Part shown: one piece after another, positions 38,903 to 47,129 of the stretch
Numbering within the stretch: position 1 is the first letter of the stretch
How the letters are laid out: each line of letters starts with the position of its first letter
DNA from: Lachnospiraceae bacterium
GTDB taxonomy: Bacteria > Bacillota > Clostridia > Lachnospirales > Lachnospiraceae
DNA length: 64,000 bases
NCBI GenBank assembly: GCA_024690825.1
Contig: JAILOK010000098.1
Coordinates: 43,170-107,169, forward strand
Direction of reading: 5' to 3'
Program-made: the position numbers and the translations under genes
Notes under the pieces: generated by a model
Seen by the model: only the letters and a program-made list of their open reading frames with translations
Databases searched by the model: none
Told to the model about the DNA's origin: nothing

Positions 38903-40129
38903 ATGAAAAAATTAGTTTCAGTCTTACTTGCGGCGATGATGGCACTTTCTCTTTGTGCCTGCGGAGCATCAGCCGGAAGCGCGGCAGACGGCGGCGCAAA
39001 GGATGCAGGATCGGGAGCATCCGATATCAAGGTCGGCTTCATCTGCCTTCACGATGAAAATTCCACCTATGACCTCAACTTCATAAACGGAGCAAAAGAG
39101 GCCTGCAAAAATCTCGGGATCGAACCGATCATCAAGGTCAATATCCCGGAAGGACAGGAGTGCTACGATGCAGCCTGCGAGCTTGCGGATGCAGGATGCA
39201 GTTTTATCTTTGCGGATTCCTTCGGACACGAGGATTACATGATCGAGGCGGCAAAGGAATATCCCGATATCCAGTTCAGCCATGCTACCGGAACAAAGGC
39301 CCATACGGAGGGACTTGCAAATTATCATAATGCGTTCGCTTCTATCTATGAAGGACGTTACCTTGCAGGCATTGTTGCCGGAATGAAGTTAAAGGAAATG
39401 ATCGATGCGGGAGAGATCACTCCCGACCAGGCAAAGATCGGATATGTCGGAGCATTTACCTATGCTGAGGTTATTTCAGGTTATACATCCTTCTTCCTCG
39501 GAGCAAGGAGCGTTGTTCCCGAGGCCACAATGGAAGTTACCTTCACCGGTTCATGGTATGATGAGACAGCCGAGAAGGAAGGAGCAACAAAGCTCATTCA
39601 GGACGGCTGCGTGCTCATCTCACAGCATGCCGATTCTATGGGAGCTCCCACAGCCTGCGAAAATGCCGGAGTACCGGATGTTTCCTATAACGGCTCCACT
39701 GAGGCTGCATGTCCTAATACCTTCCTTGTATCATCAAGGATAGACTGGGCTCCTTATTTCGAATATGCCATAAAGGCAACGGCAAACAAGGAAGCCTACG
39801 ATACAGACTGGACAGGCACGCTTGAGACCGGCTCGGTAGCTTTGACTGATCTTGGAAAGAGTGTTGCTGACGGAACAAAAGAGGCGGTTGAAGAGGCAAA
39901 AAAGAAGCTTCAGGACGGCTCACTGCATGTATTTGATACATCAACCTTCACTGTTGAGGGCAAGGAACTGACCACTTACATGGCAGATGTCGATACTGAT
40001 CCCGATTACAAGGGAGATCACGAAGCCATAAAGGACGGATACTTCAATGAGTCCGGAGAGGGCATGAGGTCCGCACCTTATTTTGATCTTCAGATCGACG
40101 GCATCTCACTTCTGGATACTGCGTTCTAA
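38903..40129 (+). CDS. BMP-family nucleoside-binding lipoprotein
   Basis: 408 residues from ATG 38903 (GGGAG upstream). Lipobox LCACGAS (Cys about 19). The body is a BMP/PnrA domain: VGFICLHDENSTYDLNFINGAKEA, ELADAGCSFIFADSFGHEDYM, FSHATGTK, EGRYLAGIVAG, KIGYVGAFTYAEVISGYTSFFLGARS. These proteins bind purine nucleosides and feed a Bmp-NupOPQ importer, whose genes follow after a hairpin element. Confidence 0.92.
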   Translation: MKKLVSVLLAAMMALSLCACGASAGSAADGGAKDAGSGASDIKVGFICLHDENSTYDLNFINGAKEACKNLGIEPIIKVNIPEGQECYDAACELADAGCSFIFADSFGHEDYMIEAAKEYPDIQFSHATGTKAHTEGLANYHNAFASIYEGRYLAGIVAGMKLKEMIDAGEITPDQAKIGYVGAFTYAEVISGYTSFFLGARSVVPEATMEVTFTGSWYDETAEKEGATKLIQDGCVLISQHADSMGAPTACENAGVPDVSYNGSTEAACPNTFLVSSRIDWAPYFEYAIKATANKEAYDTDWTGTLETGSVALTDLGKSVADGTKEAVEEAKKKLQDGSLHVFDTSTFTVEGKELTTYMADVDTDPDYKGDHEAIKDGYFNESGEGMRSAPYFDLQIDGISLLDTAF

Positions 40130-40180
40130 ATAAAAAAGAAGACAGGAGACGGTTTTGTAAATCACTTGATTTTTGGGGCA

Positions 40181-40365
40181 GCATCAGCTGATGTGTTTTG
40201 TGAACAATAAGCCGGCAGTTCTTAGCGAACCGGAGTCTGATAAATTTGGGAGTACGCCGGCTGCGCGCTTTTCAGCGCAGAACGGGGCCTCCCAAATTTT
40301 GTTTATCAGGCGCGCGGTGAGCTTAGAACTGTCCGAGCCGTTCACAAAACACATACCGCTGATGC
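40181..40365. repeat. 185-bp hairpin element, family A copy 2
   Basis: Arms GCATCAGCTG...TGTTTTGTGAAC and complement (40181-40205/40340-40365). The loop-proximal AACAATAAGCCGG and CTGTCCGAGCCGTTC match copy 1 at 33966. The inner stem here is GATAAATTTGGGA/TCCCAAATTTTG, while copy 1 has GATAAAATGTC/GACATTTTTG: different sequence, same pairing. It separates the binding-protein gene from its ATPase. Confidence 0.75.
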
Positions 40366-40400
40366 GAAAAATTTAAAAAGGTTGTCAGAGGATTTAGAAA

Positions 40401-41990
40401 TTGGAAAAACCACAAGCTGCTGTTTCGATGAGAAACATAGTAAAGACCTTTGGAAAAGGTGTATATGCGAACCGCGATGTAGATCTTGATATCTACCACG
40501 GAGAGATACTGTCTCTTCTCGGAGAGAACGGTTCCGGCAAGACAACTTTGATGAACATGCTCTCAGGCATTTATTATCCGGATGAAGGTGAGATATTCAT
40601 CAATTCAAAGCCTGTCAGCATAAATTCCCCGAAGGATGCCTATGAACTGGGAATAGGCATGGTGCACCAGCATTTCAAGCTGGTCGATGTGCTGACTGCC
40701 GCGGAAAATATTGTCCTGGGGCTTGACGGCGCCCTCGATCTTAACAAGGCAAAGGAAAAGATCAGGGAAATATGCGCCAGATACGGCTTTGAAGTGGATC
40801 CCGACAAAAAGATATACAGCATGTCGGTCTCCGAAAAACAGACGGTTGAGATAGTCAAGGTGCTTTACCGGGGAGCGGACATCCTCATACTTGACGAACC
40901 TACCGCGGTGCTCACTCCGCAGGAAACGAAAAAGCTCTTTGAGATCATGCGGAACATGAAAAAAGACGGCAAGGCGCTCGTCATTATCACCCACAAGCTT
41001 GCAGAGGTCATGGAGATCTCGGACAGAGTGGCGATCCTTCGACAGGGAAAATATGTCGGTACGCTTATCACAAAGAATACAAGCCCGAAGGAAATGACGG
41101 ATATGATGGTGGGACGCAAGGTCGAGCTGGGGATAGAAAGACCGGAGCCCATTGATCCGAAGCTGAGACTGAGGATATCAAACCTTTCCGTGACCGATGC
41201 GGAAGGGATACAGAAATTAAAGAATATAAATCTTGATATTTATTCCGGAGAGATCCTTGGTATCGCAGGAATATCCGGATGCGGACAGAAGGAACTCCTT
41301 GAATCGGTTGCCGGACTCCAGAAGGTCGATTCCGGTTCGATCATATATTATGATGATGACGGCACCGAAAAGGAACTTGTCGGCATGGATCCTGTGAAAA
41401 TAAAGGAACTCGGAGTGGCCCTAAGCTTTGTTCCCGAGGACAGGCTCGGGATGGGGCTTGTCGGAGATATGGATCTGTCCGACAATATGATGCTTCGAAG
41501 TTTCAGGGACGGAAAGGGAGTCTTCACCGACAGGAAATCTCCGCACGAAAGGGCTGAAAAGATAGTAAAACAGCTTCATGTGGATACCCCCGGGATCGAA
41601 ACACCTGTAAGAAAGCTTTCAGGCGGAAATATCCAGAAGGTACTGGTGGGAAGGGAACTGTATCTTCGACCCAGTGTTCTGATGACAGCATATGTGGTCA
41701 GGGGCCTTGATATCAATTCCTCATATACTATCTATGATCTCATAGTATTTCAGAAGCTCTCCGGAACGGCAGTGATCTTTGTGGGAGAGGATCTGGATGT
41801 CCTGCTTCAGATCTCAGACCGGGTCTGCGTGCTCTGTGACGGTCAGGTCAACGGGATACTTGACGGCAGAAAAGCGGAAAAGTCGGAGGTCGGACTTCTC
41901 ATGACATCATTGGCGGAAAACCATGAGTCGGTATCGGAACCGGCGTATGCAAAGACCGGATCGGATCCGGAAAAGGAAGGAGGTAACTGA
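40401..41990 (+). CDS. Nucleoside ABC importer ATPase (two-domain, NupO-like)
   Basis: 529 residues from TTG 40401 (AGAGGA 8 nt upstream; ATG 40428 is the alternative). Two ATPase modules, like RbsA/YufO: the first has Walker A GENGSGKTT, MVHQHFKLVDVLTAAENI and Walker B ILILDEPTAVLTP. The second has AGISGCGQKELLESVAGL, FVPEDRLGMGLV and KLSGGNIQKVLVGREL. The second Walker A is altered, as is usual for the family. Overlaps the first permease start (TGATGG). Confidence 0.92.
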   Translation: MEKPQAAVSMRNIVKTFGKGVYANRDVDLDIYHGEILSLLGENGSGKTTLMNMLSGIYYPDEGEIFINSKPVSINSPKDAYELGIGMVHQHFKLVDVLTAAENIVLGLDGALDLNKAKEKIREICARYGFEVDPDKKIYSMSVSEKQTVEIVKVLYRGADILILDEPTAVLTPQETKKLFEIMRNMKKDGKALVIITHKLAEVMEISDRVAILRQGKYVGTLITKNTSPKEMTDMMVGRKVELGIERPEPIDPKLRLRISNLSVTDAEGIQKLKNINLDIYSGEILGIAGISGCGQKELLESVAGLQKVDSGSIIYYDDDGTEKELVGMDPVKIKELGVALSFVPEDRLGMGLVGDMDLSDNMMLRSFRDGKGVFTDRKSPHERAEKIVKQLHVDTPGIETPVRKLSGGNIQKVLVGRELYLRPSVLMTAYVVRGLDINSSYTIYDLIVFQKLSGTAVIFVGEDLDVLLQISDRVCVLCDGQVNGILDGRKAEKSEVGLLMTSLAENHESVSEPAYAKTGSDPEKEGGN

Positions 41991-43090
41991 TGGAAAAAAA
42001 GATCAGGGTGCCTTTGTTCCATCTTGCAAAACGCGAGGAACTTTCAAAGAAAAAGAAATTTATCATCAGGATCATCGCCATAGTTGCCGCGCTTTTATTA
42101 TGCGCCCTTCTCACGGCGCTTGCGACCGGGATAAACCCTCTTGAGGTCTACGGAAGCCTTGTAGGCGGCGCTTTCGGAAGTGTCAGGAAAACCTGGATTA
42201 CACTCCAGGATCTGTCCATCCTGCTTCTCATATCGGTCGCGCTCACACCGGCCTTTACCATGAAATTCTGGAATATCGGCGGCGAGGGACAGGTGCTCGT
42301 GGGAGGACTTGCGACTGCCGCGTGCATGATACTGCTTGAAAACAAAATACCCAGCGTCCTTATTATGCTGGTATCCTTTATCGCAGCTGTTCTTGCAGGC
42401 GCGCTCTGGGGGCTGATCCCGGCGGTATGCAAGGCAAAGTGGAATACGAACGAAACGCTTATGACGCTCATGATGAACTATATCGCAACCCAGCTGGTTT
42501 CGTTTTTTGTGATCATCTGGGAGGTGCCGAAGGGTTCGGGAAAGATCGGCATCATAAACCAGAACTCGCATGACGGCTGGATGGTGCAGCTTTTCGGTTC
42601 GAAATACATGCTCTGCATCGTGGTTTCGGCAGTTGTGACGGTGTTCATGTATATCTACTTAAACTACAGCAAGCACGGCTATGAGATCCAGGTCGTCGGG
42701 CAGAGCATCAATACCGCAAAATATGTCGGTATCAATATAAGCAAAGTCATAATAAGAACGATGCTGCTTTCGGGGGCTCTGTGCGGGCTAGCAGGAATGC
42801 TGCTCGTAGGTTCGATCAATCATACGATAACCACGACGATAGCGGGAGGGCAGGGTTTTACTGCGGTCATGGTCTCGTGGATGGCAAAATTCAATCCGTT
42901 CACTATGATCCCGTGCGCCTTCCTCATCGTTTTCATGAACAGGGGAGCGGGAGAGATAGCGACCAATTTCGGCTTGAATCCGTCATTTGCGGATATCATG
43001 ACGGGCATCATCCTGTTTTTCATCATAGGATGCGAGTTTTTCATCAACTACAGTATTAAGTTCAGAAAGATGTCAGGAGGGCGGTCATGA
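41990..43090 (+). CDS. Nucleoside ABC importer permease 1 (NupP-like)
   Basis: 366 residues, about nine helices. The TMKFWNIGGEGQVLVGGLA and SRKHGYEIQVVGQSINTAKYVGIN-like segment (here NYSKHGYEIQVVGQS) are hallmarks of YufP/NupP permeases. Start overlaps the ATPase stop and its end overlaps the second permease. Confidence 0.92.
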   Translation: MEKKIRVPLFHLAKREELSKKKKFIIRIIAIVAALLLCALLTALATGINPLEVYGSLVGGAFGSVRKTWITLQDLSILLLISVALTPAFTMKFWNIGGEGQVLVGGLATAACMILLENKIPSVLIMLVSFIAAVLAGALWGLIPAVCKAKWNTNETLMTLMMNYIATQLVSFFVIIWEVPKGSGKIGIINQNSHDGWMVQLFGSKYMLCIVVSAVVTVFMYIYLNYSKHGYEIQVVGQSINTAKYVGINISKVIIRTMLLSGALCGLAGMLLVGSINHTITTTIAGGQGFTAVMVSWMAKFNPFTMIPCAFLIVFMNRGAGEIATNFGLNPSFADIMTGIILFFIIGCEFFINYSIKFRKMSGGRS

Positions 43091-44082
43091 CAGGATTTCT
43101 TTCATTCATACCCAGAGCCGTCGGGCAGGGAATACCACTGCTTTTCGGATGTACGGGGGAAATAATCACGGAAAAATCGGGAAACCTGAACCTGGGAATC
43201 CCCGGTGTCATGTATGTGGGAGCGATCAGCGGAGTCATAGGGTCCTTCTTTTATGAAAATTCCGTGGGAGAGGGATCGATGAACGCATTTCTTGCCATAA
43301 TGATCCCGGTGCTCTGCTCGCTTTTAGGATCGTTCTTAATGGGGATGCTCTACTGCTTCCTGACAGTAACCCTGCGCGCAAACCAGAATGTCACAGGTCT
43401 TGCGATGACCACCTTCGGCGTGGGCTTCGGCAATTTCTTCGGCGGATCTTTGATCAAGTTGTCAAACCTTGATGTGCCCACCATCGCCCTGTCAAAGACC
43501 AGTTCATATTTTTCCGCCACCCTTCCTTTTGCAAAGAACTTAGGGTGGTTTGGGGAGATCTTTTTATCCTACGGATTTTTGGCATATCTGGCGATCATTG
43601 TTGCTGTTGCTGCAGCCATGATAATAAAAAAGACCAGGGTCGGCCTGCATCTTCGCGCTGTCGGTGAAAGCCCCGCAACAGCTGATGCCATGGGCATCAA
43701 TGTCACTGCATACAAATATTTTGCCACAGTACTGGGATGCATGATAGCAGGTCTCGGAGGTCTTTATTATGTGATGGATTACGCAAGCGGCGTTTGGTCA
43801 AATGACGCCTTCGGAGACAGGGGCTGGCTTGCCATAGCCCTCGTCATCTTCACGATCTGGAGAGCCGATATAGGCATCCTTGCTTCGATCCTTTTCGGCG
43901 GACTCTACATCCTGTATCTCTACATTCCCACCGGAATGGAGCACATGGAGTTAAAGGAACTCTACAAGATGATCCCCTATGTCGTCACCATCATAGTGCT
44001 GATAGTGACGAGCATGCGAAACCGCAGGGAGGATCAGCCGCCGGCTTCACTGGGTCTGAACTACTTCCGCGAAGAACGGTAA
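43087..44082 (+). CDS. Nucleoside ABC importer permease 2 (NupQ-like)
   Basis: 331 residues. N-terminal PLLFGCTGEIITEKSGNLNLGIPGVMYVGA and KKTRVGLHLRAVGESPATADAMGINV are typical of YufQ/NupQ. ATGA overlap with permease 1. It ends 4 nt before a convergent ABC-2 operon. Confidence 0.92.
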   Translation: MTGFLSFIPRAVGQGIPLLFGCTGEIITEKSGNLNLGIPGVMYVGAISGVIGSFFYENSVGEGSMNAFLAIMIPVLCSLLGSFLMGMLYCFLTVTLRANQNVTGLAMTTFGVGFGNFFGGSLIKLSNLDVPTIALSKTSSYFSATLPFAKNLGWFGEIFLSYGFLAYLAIIVAVAAAMIIKKTRVGLHLRAVGESPATADAMGINVTAYKYFATVLGCMIAGLGGLYYVMDYASGVWSNDAFGDRGWLAIALVIFTIWRADIGILASILFGGLYILYLYIPTGMEHMELKELYKMIPYVVTIIVLIVTSMRNRREDQPPASLGLNYFREER

Positions 44083-44086
44083 CAGT

Positions 44087-44899
44087 TCAGTCCAGGTTCA
44101 CTTTTTTCCTTGTGATCAGCAGGCACGCCACATAATATATGGCACATTCGATCAGTACAATGCCGCCAAGTGTGAAGGCCATATTTCCGTACATTCTTGT
44201 AAAGATGTCTGCATCGGATGAAGACTGCGCCGCCATTCCGAAAAATCCCGATGTGAACATTATTACTGTCGAAATGATCTGATTGACCACATAGAGCGCG
44301 GCATAGCAGAGCACAGCGCCTAAGATCTTGTGCTTTGCCCAGAGCTGTCCCACAGTGATGCAAAAATACAGGGACAGAATGGTGCCCAGGGCGGATACTA
44401 TTATCAGGAATATCACCGAAAGGAAAAATTTCGGATTCAAAATGTCAGAGGTTCCCTGAAATTCGTGCATGATGCTTACGAAATCCGACGGTGACAGGAT
44501 AACTCTGGAAATGATCCCAAACAATGTTATCAGTATGGAAAGAATAGTGCAGATATAGGCCAAAAGCATCCATACGGATCCGGTGATCACCTTTGATGTT
44601 ATTATGCTGCTCGTCTTAACCGGCAGAGTGAAGGTAAGGTACCCCTGGGATGTGTAGAGGTTTTTATAATACCTCATCACCAGATAGACTATGGTCACTA
44701 TATTTGCCGCGATGATCCCCACATAGTATAGTGCCATGAACGCGAACATTAATATGGATGTTCCCATGGATTCTCCTGCCTGAGGGATATAGCCGATGGT
44801 CACGGCCCCCATGATACCCAGCAGGATCAGAAGGGCCTCCAGTGCAACAGGCACCCTCCATGTGGCAGAAAATTCATGTTTCAATAATGTACTCAGCAT
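44087..44899 (-). CDS. ABC-2-type exporter permease
   Basis: 270 residues, six helices, of the YtrC/ABC-2 kind: a short N-terminal cytoplasmic stretch, a long first loop with YYKNLYTSQGYLTFTLPVKT (a feature shared by this group), and a C-terminal RKKVNLD tail. Partner of the ATPase gene, whose end it overlaps by 7 nt. Likely exports a lipid or peptide or confers envelope-stress resistance. Confidence 0.85.
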   Translation of the reverse strand: MLSTLLKHEFSATWRVPVALEALLILLGIMGAVTIGYIPQAGESMGTSILMFAFMALYYVGIIAANIVTIVYLVMRYYKNLYTSQGYLTFTLPVKTSSIITSKVITGSVWMLLAYICTILSILITLFGIISRVILSPSDFVSIMHEFQGTSDILNPKFFLSVIFLIIVSALGTILSLYFCITVGQLWAKHKILGAVLCYAALYVVNQIISTVIMFTSGFFGMAAQSSSDADIFTRMYGNMAFTLGGIVLIECAIYYVACLLITRKKVNLD

Positions 44900-45591
44900 T
44901 TGAACACCTCCCTGAACAGGCTGTCTACGGACTGCCCTTCTTCGCTTCTGATCTCATCCACAGTCGAATAACGGACTATGCTTCCCTCTTTCAAAAAGAT
45001 GACCTGGTCGAGTATGTTTTCCACGTCGGAAATGAGATGGGTGGAAAGCAGGATGGATGCATTCTCATCGTAGTTTGTGATTATGGTATTGAGGATGTAG
45101 TCGCGGGCTGCAGGATCAACGCCTGCTATCGGTTCGTCAAGGATGTACAGTTCAGCCCTCCGGCTCATGACGAGGATCAGCTGTACCTTTTCCCTCGTGC
45201 CCTTTGACATGGTTTTGAGTCTGTCCCTTGCATTGATGCCGAGCTTTGAGAGCATGTCATAGGCGCGGCTCATATCAAAATCCTCGTAGAAATCGCAGAA
45301 ATATCTTATTATATCCTCCACCCTCTGTGACGGATCAAGGTAGGTCGTATCGGGAAGGTAGGATATAATCTTTTTGCTTTCCGGGCCTACGGGGTTTCCC
45401 TTCACGGTAACGGCGCCGCCCGTGGGCTGCAGCAGTCCGCAGATTATCTTTATAAGCGTCGTCTTGCCGCTTCCGTTCGGCCCCAAAAGACCCGTGATGT
45501 GGCCGCTTTCAAGCTCGAAGCTGATGCCTTTTAAGGCTGCCACGGATCCGTATTTTTTTGTGAGATCACTCACAGTCAGTAATGAACTCAT
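44893..45591 (-). CDS. ABC transporter ATPase (YtrB-like)
   Basis: 232 residues. Walker A GPNGSGKTT, Walker B LYILDEPIAGVDPAARD, switch His STHLI. The signature is the variant MSKGTREKVQLILVMSRRA, as in YtrB-type ATPases. Second gene of the GntR-ATPase-permease operon. The four-base overlaps suggest coupled translation. Confidence 0.9.
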   Translation of the reverse strand: MSSLLTVSDLTKKYGSVAALKGISFELESGHITGLLGPNGSGKTTLIKIICGLLQPTGGAVTVKGNPVGPESKKIISYLPDTTYLDPSQRVEDIIRYFCDFYEDFDMSRAYDMLSKLGINARDRLKTMSKGTREKVQLILVMSRRAELYILDEPIAGVDPAARDYILNTIITNYDENASILLSTHLISDVENILDQVIFLKEGSIVRYSTVDEIRSEEGQSVDSLFREVFKC

Positions 45592-45971
45592 TTTTCCTCC
45601 TTGGTTGTATCTGTCTGATAGTTTTCATTTATCAGTCTGCAGACCTCGTCTTTATCGAGTCCCATCTTTTTCATCTGTATAATAAAAGCGGACACCGAGG
45701 ACGAGGCTATCTCTTTTTTGTGCCGTTCTATCACGGTCTTATCATAGGTTACGAACCGTCCGACGGTCCTGTCTGTGCGCAGAAGTTCCTTTCGCTCGAG
45801 CTCGCTTAAGGCTCTCTGCATGGTATTGGGATTCACTGCAGCTTCTGCAGCAAGATCCCGCACGCTGGGGAATTTTGCGCCCGGCGGAAGCTTGCCCGAT
45901 ACTATGTCAAGCTCGATGTGCTCCACGATCTGCATAAAAACCGGACGGTCTGAGCTTAGATTCCATGACAT
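45588..45971 (-). CDS. GntR-family repressor (YtrA type)
   Basis: 127 residues from the ATG complement at 45969-45971, with AAGGAGA upstream. The longer ORF start is not preceded by such a site. Winged helix DRPVFMQIVEHIELDIVSGKLPPGAKFPSVRDLAAEAAVNPNTMQRALSELERKELL, with no large effector domain, as in YtrA. It probably represses its own operon through the palindrome just upstream. Confidence 0.92.
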   Translation of the reverse strand: MSWNLSSDRPVFMQIVEHIELDIVSGKLPPGAKFPSVRDLAAEAAVNPNTMQRALSELERKELLRTDRTVGRFVTYDKTVIERHKKEIASSSVSAFIIQMKKMGLDKDEVCRLINENYQTDTTKEEK

Positions 45972-46002
45972 GGCTGTCTCCTTTCTTTCACATTGTCTCA
46001 AT

Positions 46003-46020
46003 GTATTAGATAACTAATAC
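46003..46020 (-). promoter_or_regulatory. Likely operator of the GntR/ABC-2 operon
   Basis: A perfect palindrome GTATTAG-ATAA-CTAATAC lies 32 nt upstream of the regulator start. Surrounding AT-rich sequence would hold the promoter. Autoregulation by the encoded GntR protein is inferred from position. Confidence 0.6.
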
Positions 46021-46091
46021 AATAGAACAATAATACAATACCGGTTTGTTGTCAAGAGACGATACGCGATGATATAATTTTCATTTAGAAA

Positions 46092-46120
46092 GTTGTCAGA
46101 AGAACCGTCACCTTGACACC
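46092..46120. repeat. Dispersed GTCAGAAGAACCGTC motif
   Basis: GTTGTCAGAAGAACCGTC followed by ACCTTGACACC. Copy of the repeat at 1873, 34185 and 48831. Arms GTTGTCA/TTGACACC pair loosely. Confidence 0.45.
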
Positions 46121-46159
46121 ATTCAATGTAACAGTAATATTTTGGGACAGAGGTAGATC

Positions 46160-47032
46160 ATGCAGGATCATATAATAAGAGCGTCGGCGGATGCCGGTCA
46201 TATCCGTGCATTTGCCGCATATACGAAAAAAACAGCAGAGGATGCAAGGCAGGCGCACAACACATCTCCCGTGATGACAGCGGCCCTGGGACGGCTTCTT
46301 ACTGCCGGTGCCCTGATGGGTTCGATGATGAAGGGTGATGACCTGCTTACTCTTCAGATAAAGTGCAGCGGAGCAGCGGGAGGACTTACCGTAACAGCGG
46401 ATGCGGAGGGTCATGTTAAAGGATATTGTATCGAGCCGATGGTGCTGATCCCGGCACGTCCCGATCACAAGCTTGATGTGGCGGGAGCTCTGGGTCCCGG
46501 GTATCTTCGCGTGATAAAGGATCTGGGATTAAAGGAACCCTATATCGGAGAGACCGAGCTCGTTTCCGGCGAGATAGCCGAGGATCTCACTTATTATTTT
46601 GCGCAGAGTGAGCAGACGCCTTCTGCGGTGGGCTTGGGTGTGCTCATGAGCAAAGACAATACTGTTGCGGAGGCAGGAGGCTTTATCGTACAGCTCATGC
46701 CCGATGCCCCGGAAAGCTCCATAGCAAAGCTTGAGGAAAATCTGCGGCTTGTGAAGTCGGTGACGGATGTTTTTAAGGACGGAAAGACACCCGAGGATCT
46801 GCTTTCGATACTCCTTGACGGTCTTGATATGACCGTACTTGAAAAAAAGGATGTTGTCTTTAAGTGTGACTGCAGCGCCGCAAAGATCGAGGCGGCTTTG
46901 ATCAGCATAGGAAAAAAGGATCTAAAGGATCTTATTGATGAAGGAAAAGAAGTGGAGATGGGCTGCAGCTTCTGCGGAAAGAAATACATCATCTCACCGG
47001 AAAAACTTGTTAAATTATATAACGAAAGTTGA
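46160..47032 (+). CDS. hslO: Redox chaperone Hsp33
   Basis: 290 residues, standard length. Cytosolic holdase switched on by oxidation. N-terminal core MQDHIIRASADAGHIRAFAAYT and GGLTVTADAEGHVKGY. C-terminal redox zinc centre with CDC (about 234-236) and CSFC (about 267-270), all four cysteines present. AGAGGTAGATC lies before the ATG. Confidence 0.95.
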   Translation: MQDHIIRASADAGHIRAFAAYTKKTAEDARQAHNTSPVMTAALGRLLTAGALMGSMMKGDDLLTLQIKCSGAAGGLTVTADAEGHVKGYCIEPMVLIPARPDHKLDVAGALGPGYLRVIKDLGLKEPYIGETELVSGEIAEDLTYYFAQSEQTPSAVGLGVLMSKDNTVAEAGGFIVQLMPDAPESSIAKLEENLRLVKSVTDVFKDGKTPEDLLSILLDGLDMTVLEKKDVVFKCDCSAAKIEAALISIGKKDLKDLIDEGKEVEMGCSFCGKKYIISPEKLVKLYNES

Positions 47033-47035
47033 CAG

Positions 47036-47129
47036 AGATGACCTTGAACATTTTTCAGATGCCGATATGTACGCGGAGAAAGAAAAGCACTACAAGGAGA
47101 GAGGCATCGAGGAGAAGATAACGGAATGA
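47036..47129 (+). other. GGDEF-tail-like fragment ahead of the PAS-GGDEF gene
   Basis: One frame reads ...FSDADMYAEKEKHYKERG... to a TGA at 47127-47129. The pattern ADxxMYxxK is what ends a GGDEF domain. There is no start codon with a ribosome binding site, and the stop overlaps the next ATG (ATGA). It could be the remnant of a duplicated GGDEF gene or a short coupled peptide. Confidence 0.3.
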
